This document shows positions 53,681 through 64,000 of a stretch of 64,000 bases of DNA, piece after piece. The DNA comes from Syngnathus acus. Its lineage: Eukaryota; Chordata; Actinopteri; Syngnathiformes; Syngnathidae. Numbering within the stretch: position 1 is the stretch's first letter; the number at the start of each line of letters is the position of its first letter. The notes under the pieces were generated by a model, which saw only the letters and a program-made list of their open reading frames with translations, was not told where the DNA came from and ran no database searches. The stretch is from assembly GCF_901709675.1 (NCBI RefSeq), contig NC_051099.1, forward strand, positions 2,046,001 through 2,110,000, read 5' to 3'. The position numbers were made by a program, and so were the translations under genes.

Positions 53681-55354
53681 GTAGGATATTTTGTTGAGGA
53701 AGGAATTGAATTCTTATCTCAAGGCACCTTTGTGTATATTTCCTCAAATAGTGTCGAACCCAAGACTGCCCAACTCATTAAAAATACGAACCAATTTCTA
53801 CCGCGCTGTTCGTAATAACTAATCTTTCAATTCATCTTGAGGCAATCGGCAGTGGTGCATGTGGGAATCATCCAAATGTGAAAGCAGCCAGCTTCAAAAG
53901 GCTGATGCGGGTTTGTTGATGTGATGTCTTCTCCACACTTCCGCTGGGCCGTGAAATCCAATAAAATCCTCCGGACAAGGCTTACTGAAGGGTGGAAGAA
54001 ACATTTTATGGATCCATCTTCACTTTGGACCTCTAGCTTTAATAATCTGTTGCCCACTTGTTTCTCACTTTAATAACCACAACATTCCACCTTTACCTCA
54101 GTGCAGCTCAACTGCTTTGTCTCTCTCAGTTTTGTATTCCTCATTTAGTAGGAGAAACCGGAAAAGCAATTTCATAGATATAGATATAATGCAATGATTT
54201 GGGGCATCAGAGGACGCTCAATGACTTTGCACCACAGGAGGTATCGAACATGCGGCATCGTGCGGCGACAGTAAAAGAGGATAATGCATGTGTGCACTTG
54301 AGCGCATGTCATCTTCAGCGGGAGGGGGATTGCCGTACGTACACAATAGAGGTCACTTTTTCATCGAAAAGGAAGTACGGTACAGTAATCACCTCTCTCA
54401 CTCACGGGAGGAATATAGATGCAGATGCGCGTGCGTGCGTGCGTGTGTTTGACTACAAATCAACACCCTCAAACTGATGGATAATGCAAACAGTCAACTT
54501 AACGAGGAATCGTAATTAGGATTGTACCGCCGCATTAGCTTAGGATAGCGATCATAAGCTACAGTGCACTCATCTCTAATGTCTCTACTTAAGTTCAGGT
54601 GTTAACTCCAACTTCATTATCTTAGTTGATTATTCTCCCAAAAAAAAAGTTTTTTCAGCTGAGTTATGCGGTTATCCGGATAAGTTTGGTTATTATTGGG
54701 TGATGGCTGAGAGAGATCCTGTCAACTGTTCTCGAGAGTGAGTGAGAGTAATTGCCTCTCCATAATTCCGCGCATTCCATCCATACAATGACCGCAACTG
54801 CTGATTTTGATCATTAATCACCTATCAAGTGTGCCGCTCGACCCAAGGTCAAACCGTTTTTATATGACCGACATCTGACCATGCATGGATTATCCTCATG
54901 GCCCACTTTCTCTAGCCAACATTCAATCCAAACTAATACAAATCTTGTGAGCCTGCGTCTGTTTGCCAGCCTTAATGATTCAAAGAAAATCATCTGGACT
55001 GTCCTAGAAAAGAAAAGAAAAAAAAAATCACTTTAATGTCCTAACCATCGATTCATATTCGATGTTCCGCGCTTCGCTTGGTGTGAGCAGACTGTGCAAC
55101 CCTTAACCCAGACAGCTTGTTTTAAATAATTGAATAATATCTTGAATTTTAGATGAGCGAAACTGGCTGGGTGTTTTCTCTTACTTACAAGGCACAGTGA
55201 AAGTAGGCCAAAGACGCACTGCAGTGAAGTGAAGCATGCAGGTAATCCTACCAACATGCTTTACCAAAAGTCAAAACCCAAATATTACTTGGCAAAAAAA
55301 TTTTTAAAAAACCTTTCCCGTTAATGAAATGAAATACAAAATGAGAGTAATTGG

Positions 55355-55400
55355 GAAGGAAAAGTTGCGGCCAAAAATATTGGGACACCGGGTCAAGCCC
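55355..55400. repeat. possible transposon-derived fragment past nsg2
   Basis: GCGGCCAAAAATATTGGGAC resembles the terminal motif of Tc1-like or related teleost elements (GGCCAAAAGTATTGGGACAC). No paired terminus was found. Confidence 0.3.
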
Positions 55401-55439
55401 ATTGGTGACGCGATAGACAAATGACACAGACGCGTTTCT

Positions 55440-56495
55440 CACGGGTCACTGCATCGTTTTATTGGGATCGTTTTGAACCAAGGGAGGAGGAGGGCGGCGG
55501 GGATGCACCCGGGTTCATTACAGGTATGGCTACAGTACGCTACCGACTAACAACATCACAACAGCTTATAGAAAGCACTCCACCACAGAGCAGATGATGC
55601 AAAATGAAAAGCTGCAGTCATAGTAAATCTGAAAATAAACACCTAACCAATGAACACGTTTCGGCAATAAACACTACCTGCGTTGTTTTTTTCATGAACT
55701 GCTCACTGTGTGTGTACTGTCGTTCCACCAAAAAAAAGATTTTCTTTTTCCCATATTAGTTTACCTTCATTTTCACATCCAGTAAAAACAACACAGAGAA
55801 CTTTGTTATTGATACTCTGTTGCGAACCAAAACAGCAGCAGCAGGTAAACAGCTTCCCAAATGAATGAACGTGTGTAGTTGTAAAATCGTGTTATAAATG
55901 TCCCGCCTCTATTTTCCAACCTGCAAATGGCTATCGACTGGCAGCAACAGCAATATGTAAAAAAATAACAATAATACGACTACAAACATTGGCAATGATT
56001 GTATTACAAACCAAAAAATCAACAACAACAAAAGAACATTTCTTTGTAGACTTGAGGGCCCATAAAGTGACCGGTTGAGATAAGGGGATGTGTAGATGCA
56101 CAAATTAATCATGTTGAGAAGGTTAAAAACTCCCCAGAGGCGTCTTTCGATTTTATAGTAAGTCAAACAACAACACCAGAGAACATACTGTCCAAATTTT
56201 GAGGGGGGGGGGTCATGCCTGAGGTTACTGTACAAATAGTATACAGTACAAGAGGAGATAGTAGACAGCAGCTTGGGTGACTAAGCCACATACAAAATAT
56301 CCTAACGCTACTGTAAAAAAGAAATAGAATGACAGTCAATAAATAATAAGTTACCAGGATGGCGTGTGTGTATGAGAAAAACGCTCCTCAGTAAGAGCAA
56401 ATGGAGAAATCCAAATGTCTGCATGCACTCTACAGGCCCTACTGGCACGTGATACACTCGGATAATGTCGACATGGCGTGCGTGTGTCTTGGCGT
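55440..56495 (-). other. nsg2: probable 3' UTR of nsg2
   Basis: About 1 kb from the nsg2 stop to the first minus-strand AATAAA. It includes a G9 run (C9 on the transcript) near 56203-56211. No coding sequence is recognised. Confidence 0.5.
55458..55463 (-). terminator. poly(A) signal AATAAA, candidate nsg2 3' end
   Basis: Minus-strand AATAAA followed within about 40 bases by a G/U-rich segment (GCGTCTGTGTCATTTGTC). It is the only canonical hexamer I saw between the stop and this point. Confidence 0.5.
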
Positions 56496-57433
<938 letters not shown>

Positions 57434-59364
57434 TCATTTTTTTAGTGTGTGAATAAATGTCATTTGCACTCGGGGCGTGTGCATGGTCTCGCAGGAGAAA
57501 ATGAAAGTGTGCATGTGTCATTAAGTGTCCTAAGGAGAAATCAACACACGTGTAATGGCTCGTCTTCTCATTACCATGCAAATAGAAAAGAGTGCAGGAA
57601 CAAAAGCTGAACTCAAACCGACTGTCTGTTTTGTAATCTAATTAACTGACGACTCCAGTGACCAAGCTAAACAGCCACTTTTGAATGTAGCGCTTATGTT
57701 TACATTTTTCTACTGGACGTACAATATAATAATAATACAGTACACACCAAAAGGGATATTAAGGCAAATGAATGCCTCTCTGGGTCTTATTTCTTTGTTT
57801 TTTATTGTGATTCGTTTGTCTGGCAGGCTGCACATGCTGTTGCCGAGAAGATTAACATAAAATAGGGGATTTGCTTTCAGTTTGACACTTTGATTGGACG
57901 CCTGTGAAATTGCATTTAATTTGAATTATGCAAATGAGGCGTGGAAGGATATCTGTGTTTAAAAAGCGTCGTGTCTGCCGACTTGTGACAGCTTTGCTTG
58001 TGTTGTGCGCGCGTGTCTGCCTTAGAAATCAATCAACAAGAATTGCCCTTCCATTGAATTGTAATTTCCTGCCTCCCACACTCCAATTTTTGGACGTTCC
58101 GATTGGCCGCTCCGCTCCGTCGGCTCCCCCCTCAAACATGTCATAACAATTAGGCACGCCAGCGATGCTCGGAGTCCATCAGCGTTATTCCGCCTGACGC
58201 GCGCACGCCAACCCAGCCGCAGTTGCAACGAACGCATCAGCACATTTTGGGAGACTTTAGGTCAGTTAGCGTCGAAAGGTGCGCCTGGCACAAAAACGAA
58301 TTGACTTGACAAGATTTCCTATGGGAGAAATAGTCTCATAATCATCGTGATGAGTTGTTATCCCCTTTCACAGCATCTCCCGCCGCCGTCGTCTTTTGTG
58401 TCATTAGCGCTTCTCAACATGCCACCGTGCAGCATTATCGCTCCCGAGGCGGCCCTCTTCCTGTCGCTCCTGATAACAGACGAGCAGGAAGAGGTTCGGG
58501 ACCGGGAACCCTAACGAGAGTCGACAGAGGCAATAAGGAGCGCCGGGTGCGTGACGCTTGACGTGCCTGCCGGGTTGGGTGGCGACGGGGAGAGATGTGC
58601 AGCTGCTTCAAAAAAGGGAATTCTTCACGCTTATGTGAGAGACAGGAGAAATTGCAAACCACCAGTGACAAATATTTTGGCAGGCATACAGTAAATCCTC
58701 AAATGTGGCTCTTAAAACTTTGGACGAGCTCTAGTTGGATTATGCAGGTGTTCCTAATAATGTGACTTTCCATCCCTCCTCTTTGCCTGTCGGGCTGAAA
58801 CCCGCCACCCACATCCTCTCTGCTGGGAACTGACAGGCAACGTAGGGAGGGGGGAGGTCTAACTCACACACCCTCGCACAAACCGCATAAGATTTAGTGG
58901 GAGTGAAAACAAATTAGGGAGAAAGAATAAATTTGTAATATTAGTGTGCTCAGTCACAATTTTAGCAGAATACTGGAAAATCATAAATTACAATAAATCT
59001 TGACAAATGACATGATCGCATAAATGAGGTCTTCTGAGGACGCGGTTGATATGATGACGCTAGCGCAGCTAAGCTAAGGTGTGTGCATATCAAGCAAGCT
59101 GCTTTGGGGGAGCGTTGTTGGGTGACCTTTTGTGTGTGTGTCTGTGAGGTGATTACGCCGCAGACGCCGTCATTACACATAAAGGTCGCTCAAAGTGCAC
59201 CCGAGTCATGAAGTATTTTCAATAGAAATGATGCCGTTAGGAGCCCAAGCGGCAAAATGACTAACAATCACTTTATTAATTATTGTAACAAAGTATTTGT
59301 GCTTTTTTTTACTTTCCATCACTAGTTGGTAGTCATGGTGCATTGGTATTCAACATGTGTCCTT

Positions 59365-59369
59365 TGTGC

Positions 59370-59409
<40 letters not shown>

Positions 59410-59479
59410 GTGCGCGTGTGTGTGCGTGTGTGTGCGTGTGTGCGCGTGTGTGTGCGTGTGTGTGCGTGTGTGTGTGTGT
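59365..59479. repeat. 115 bp alternating purine-pyrimidine tract (TG with CG interspersed)
   Basis: Every base alternates G with T or C. TG repeats are interrupted by CG in a quasi-regular TGTGCGTGTG pattern with TGCGCGTG variants. Such tracts favour Z-DNA. Confidence 0.95.
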
Positions 59480-61902
59480 TTGGAAGCCGTCTTGCTTGTT
59501 TGGAGCCATTAAAGATGCAATGTGACATTAAAGGCTGAAAAGCGGCCCCTTGAGTGGAACCATAAAGCAGCCGCTTGGCAGCATGTGCTTACTTTAAAGC
59601 CAGACAGATGCTAATCGGGCTAACGTATCTCAATTACAAGATTACGCTTTGCTGCAGACCAAGCTCCAATAAAATAGGAAAAGAACTCAAATAGGGGAAA
59701 ACAAATGAAGCAAACGTAGTCAATGGTTCTATCGCACAGATCGATTTGATTGGCATTTAATCAGCTGGGCTGTGTTAACACCCACAACGGAGCAACCTGC
59801 CCTTTTTTAAATCTATGATGCTTGCTAATAACTCGACTAGACGAACTGAAAAGTGTATCTTTTATTATTACTTTTGACATTGGCTCCTCTACCATGTGCC
59901 AATGTATTGAAGGCTGCATGGAGATAATTATACTTGCTGGCTTGCGATGAAACTTTTTGTTTTTGGCAAGTGAGCCAAGCTTTTTATGATGTTGTACAAA
60001 GGAAGGTCAGTGTGGAATGGAGGACTTCTTTTACTTTTTAGCTGAAGCGTGTGGAACGGGAAGGACGTTTGAGATCGCAACGTGTCGGTATTGAACGTCA
60101 GCCGCCGCTTCCTTTGAGGTTGATGCGAATGGCGCACAACAGAAGCCATCTGGACTGAATTAATCATCTCACAATCCGCTCAGCACACAGCCACAGGCCC
60201 TTGTGATTTATCTGTCTGGCCGACCCTGAGGAGCTGTCCGTCCATCTTGCCCGTCTGGCAGCTGACAATCGGGATGTCTTGACTGTGACAAATGGCTTCG
60301 GTCAGCCTTTGCGGAGGCGGCTTGACCTAACCCACGCCGCACTAATATCCTCTTCTCAGGGTACTCTAGCTTCCTGACAAATTCCAAAAGGCTTGGAAGT
60401 TTGCATTGTGCCAATCCTCGGTCGGGTATCTCGCCGTCACATCTGGCCGCTTCACTTAATCAGCAGCCAGTTTTCCCAACAATATGATGCGCGTGTGTGA
60501 TTACGTGCCAGTAGAAGCTGGCCACAGAACGCTGGCTCGGCATAACACGGCGGCGAGGACAAGAAAGGACGAAAAGAAACGGGGGATGAGGCGGATCAAA
60601 AAAATTGTGACGGAAACGAGCTGGTGAGAACACTCCTGTAGTCTTTAAACCGCCGCTCTTATCGCACAGCTAATATTGGCTGTTCACGTCAGCTCTCGTT
60701 AAGATGACTTCCGCTGAACTTTGAAATATGAACGTGTAGCCCCGAAGGTGTCCCCTCCGTTTCTCACCTCGCCTTTCGCATGAATCTGGAGATGCCTGGT
60801 AAGAGGTGTCACTTCTTGCGCCGACTCCCAACTTCAACACCGACTTGTCATTTTAACACCTTTTTACTGGTCAACTAAAATGAGGCGGTATGCCGTCGGG
60901 CGCAAGAAAGAGATTCAATGTAAATGTGGTTTTATTATATTAAGCACACGTGACATGATGTGAATGATCTCCAGCAAAATATCTGTAATGATAGTCGCTC
61001 TTGGCTGAGGATAAAGAATATATGCCGGAAGACTATTTGTGAGGCCAACTGAATGAATTTAGTTGGCGATTTTTCTAACCAGCAAGACAAAGTTGCGCTT
61101 GGAACACAATGTCGCTCATCTTGTCCAACGGGGCTAATCGGAAAGACACGGGAGGGACGGACGGGGGTGAGTTAAAAGCAGGCGACGGGATGGCGATGGG
61201 GGACTTGAGAGGTAATGACACTTGAACCCTATTGGCTGGCGACAAAAGTCTTTCTTGCTTTGGAACGTGTTTCTATGCGAATGACGGAATAGGATTCCTC
61301 CTATCGGTCTTATTCGGGACGTTGTCACGGCTGCGTGGGCTGCGATATTCCTGCAGTGCGCGCTGGCTTGTTGAATATGTGGAGATCAAGAGTGAGGAAT
61401 GAGACAAACGCAGGCGGGAAAAGAAGAGAGTAGCGGGAACAGAGGACGGAAGGTGGGAAGAAGAGGGAGATGGGCGAGGCAGGGCGGATTAGAGAGCTGT
61501 GAGCTTCTACAGCCATCAACACAAACTGCAAAGCTTTGAAGAGAGAAGAGATGTGCAAGCATCCCGCGTGTGCGCAAAATCAGCTCGTCAGTGTAAGCCA
61601 AGGCGGCGGTCGGCTTGAGCCCCTAAAAAGCAAGCGACATCACACGGAATCGGAGCCACTGACTTGCATTTGTGCCTAACAAAAGCGGAAGGCAGCGCAC
61701 CCTCCTAAGCCGACTGCAACGTTTCTGCAAAAGTCTGATAACCACGGCGGCGGGTTACGTTTAAACACGGGTGGCGCTTTTCCAACATTAATACTCACGT
61801 GGCAATCTACACTCAGGTCATGTATGAGGTCAAATAAAAATAACCTAAAAAGGCAATTTTCCAATTTGATCCAATTTCAGCGTTTTTCTTGGCTACACTG
61901 AT

Positions 61903-62070
61903 TTTTCAAAGTAGAGTTTTAAATTTGGGTTAAGGTTTCAAAGTAGGGTTTTAAATTAAGGTTTTGAAATAAGGTTTCAAAGTAGGGTTTTAAACTGAGT
62001 TCCAAAGTAGGGTTTTAAATTAGGGTCCGAGTTTCAAAGTAGGGTTTCTAATTTGGGTTAGGGTTTTAAT
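61903..62070. repeat. minisatellite, five copies of a TTTCAAAGTAGGGTTTTAAA unit
   Basis: CAAAGTAGRGTTT occurs at about 61906, 61938, 61978, 62003 and 62034, joined by variable TTAGGGT/TTGGGTTA spacers. Unit length varies from about 25 to 40 bases, so it is degenerate. Confidence 0.8.
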
Positions 62071-62599
62071 TATTTTTTCCGTCAATATCGTGGCTTATTC
62101 ACGTTGCCAAATTTAGGTAAGTGCGGGATCCGAGACCAAAATTATAGCCTTGTATCTTATGAATGGAATAAACCAAAGTACGGACTTCTCATTGGAGTTT
62201 TACATCCACTCCCCGGGTCGCTACGTACGCACCTCGGGTTGTCTCCTCCTACCGACGCTCATGGCGGGTTGCCATGGCGACAGCTTTTCTTTGCTGCCAT
62301 GACAACGTGACCTCTCTTTGGTCTCCCCTAACAACGGCGCGAAGAGAATGAAGCAGACTGCCGGGCGGGTCACGTTGAGGCGCTTCATTGTGCCATTGGC
62401 ACCCTCCGCGGCACTCCGAGGTGCGAGCTAGCGTGTGTGATGATGCGGTCGTGTTATCAAATACACATTAGATGACAAACACTGAACTCGTGACTCGCTT
62501 TTTTTTTTTCTGTATCTAATGAGGCAGATCAATCCTTGTAATTAGAGAAATGTCATCATCATCATTACTATGATTAATAATCATTTGCGCTCCTCCTAC

Positions 62600-62704
62600 C
62601 TTGAGTCTCTCAGACACACCGTCAGTGATGGTGAACTCCTCCACTTTGGGAACCTTCAGACGCTTTTTCTCCGTCTGGTACTCGGTGCGAGTTTTCACCA
62701 CAAC
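62600..62704 (-). CDS. nsg2: NSG2, exon upstream of the transmembrane exon
   Basis: A 105-base, phase-0 exon encoding 35 residues: VVVKTRTEYQTEKKRL, then KVPKVEEFT and ITDGVSERLK. The acceptor is ATCACTGCAG and the donor is GTAGGA. VKTRTEYQ and VPK..EFT match NSG2 of mammals. The final segment DGVSERLK resembles the EGVTERFK of NSG1 and, as I recall it, is absent from the main human NSG2 product. The exon coding the N-terminus (starting MVKL) should lie further right; none was seen before 64000, so the gene is incomplete here. Confidence 0.92.
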
Positions 62705-64000
62705 CTGCAGTGATAGTCACACTTTATTTATAAGTAGATGTGAGAAATCGGTGACATGCAGGTGTGAAAAATGGGAAGTCGCATTTTGAGGGGAAAACAC
62801 AAATGATTGAATGCGAGAGAAAGTCTGTTAGGGATTTTGAATATTGAAATATTAGCGTTAACTGATGCAAATCACGTGTGGCTCGTTCAAGTGCGGTGTG
62901 AATTTTGATGCACAGCCCAAACAGATGAAACCAGAATGACTCTCATCGGGAGCTCAAGGACAAATTCACAGAAATGGCGCTCGTACGTATATACACGCTC
63001 ACACAAGTCATTTTGAAAATGGAAAGTGAGGAGAGATGAAAGATGGCTAATAGAAGGCGAAGGGTGATATGGAGGTTAGGGTTACATACTGAATCTGAAC
63101 CCTGGCTTCCAACATCAACCTCAGGATGTGATAGTCCACTTACAGAAAATGTGGAAAATGTCATTTCAATGCCTGTAAGGGATATGGAGGGAAATTGAAA
63201 TTGTCTGCTTCTAATCAAAATGGCCGACATCCTACATATTTTGGCCATGGGTCCTTAAGACTTTATCCTGTGTTCTATTATGATGGACATGTCCACCAGA
63301 ACGGTATCTGAGACATTTTTTTTCCCGACTGAGTCTTGGGAAATAATGTCCGGAAACACGCTTCAATATTTACCAGGTTACAGGCGCTTCCTAAAATTGG
63401 TGACTTATTATTCTACCGCTGAAGTCTTTCAAGAGGGCCTTCGCACTCATTCTATGCTTGTCTCTCAGTATTTCCACAAGTAGGAATCATCCTAGAGGAG
63501 AGCAGTTACTCACTCTCCAGGCTAATAAGGTCATGTGGCCGGAATTCAAGAGCGCTGACCCGAGAGGAAAGCACGATGTTCTATTCTGAGGCGTGTGGGA
63601 AAAAAAGGATGTGCCAACAAAATAATATCGTGTTAAAACAGGAAATTGAGGAAAGGGTAATTTTGTGATGTGGACAATAATGGAGCTGCAAGGTTTGCTT
63701 TTTTTTTGTGCTGAATTGAAAACTATTATGTTTCTTTTATTGCTGCTCTTCTTCTCTGACATCGATTGGCTGTCACCAACACCGCAATAACAAACCCCCC
63801 CAAAAAACACTTTGCTTTTTGTCAATATTACACAGAAAACCGTAGGGCTTAAAATATTGAATTGCCTTGTTATTCAATTGTATCTAACTCTTATTATTTA
63901 AAGCCTGTGTATATATTTTTAGGGAGTTAGAGAGGTGAGTTTTACAAAACGTACTGGCAACTATCAATTTCAGCATTTGAGGAAATTTGACATTTGTTTA
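62705..64000 (-). other. upstream nsg2 intron, running out of the window
   Basis: No sequence resembling the NSG2 N-terminal exon was found on the minus strand. Nothing else was recognised. Confidence 0.6.

Larger units (their letters stand above)
38851..55439. other. intergenic DNA between msx2 promoter and nsg2 3' end
   Basis: About 16.6 kb with no recognisable exon on either strand. It contains a degenerate LINE 3' end (40798-41350), a tRNA-type SINE remnant (49983-50090), other dispersed repeat copies (47.9, 49.7, 51.9 and 53.6 kb), TG/CA microsatellites (41468-41486, 50682-50710, 50869-50895) and several poly-T runs. Complex stretches at 41510-41660 and 49205-49560 look like enhancer candidates. 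Longer ORFs here (for example 41454-41891 and 47941-48345, both +) lack domain or exon features and are judged chance. Confidence 0.7.

Noticed and set aside
62705-64000. search for the nsg2 N-terminal exon (MVKL start)
   Set aside because: No matching reading frame seen; the exon probably lies outside the window.

Overview
The window is vertebrate nuclear DNA, most probably from a ray-finned (teleost) fish. Coding exons are split by GT-AG introns, coding density is very low, and microsatellites and poly-A/T runs are abundant. Several short dispersed elements resemble repeats familiar from teleost genomes. No operon, CRISPR array, prokaryotic gene or virus-like gene was seen. Species cannot be named from the sequence.

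Three genes are supported. (1) Positions 1-759, + strand: the 3' part of a D1 dopamine receptor gene (drd1), entered at the end of transmembrane helix 5, followed by a probable 3.7 kb 3' UTR ending near 4.52 kb. (2) Positions 36633-38601, - strand: a complete two-exon msx2-type homeobox gene of 253 residues, with a 1.2 kb 3' UTR running down to about 35.43 kb and a candidate promoter near 38.6-38.85 kb. (3) Positions 56496-62704, - strand: the last three coding exons of nsg2 (HMP19, a neuronal endosomal/vesicle trafficking protein), with a 1 kb 3' UTR ending near 55.44 kb. Its 5' coding exon lies beyond the right edge.

The order and relative orientation (drd1 convergent with msx2; msx2 and nsg2 in tandem) match, as I recall it, human 5q35.2 (NSG2-MSX2-DRD1) read from the other strand. 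The receptor and NSG sequences fit DRD1 and NSG2 better than DRD5 and NSG1, so this is the 5q35-type copy of the paralogous block, not the 4p16-type copy. The genes share no pathway; their linkage more likely reflects a regulatory landscape around msx2.

The rest is non-coding: about 31 kb between drd1 and msx2, about 16.6 kb between msx2 and nsg2, and a 5.2 kb nsg2 intron. These hold microsatellites, a degenerate LINE 3' end (40.8-41.35 kb), SINE-like and other short repeat fragments, a dispersed repeat with a CTCF-like core, two hairpin-forming inverted repeats, a 115 bp Z-DNA-prone tract, and complex AT-homeobox-site clusters that are candidate enhancers. I found no previously undescribed system. 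The most useful leads are the regulatory candidates, the CTCF-like repeat family and an exon-end difference in nsg2.
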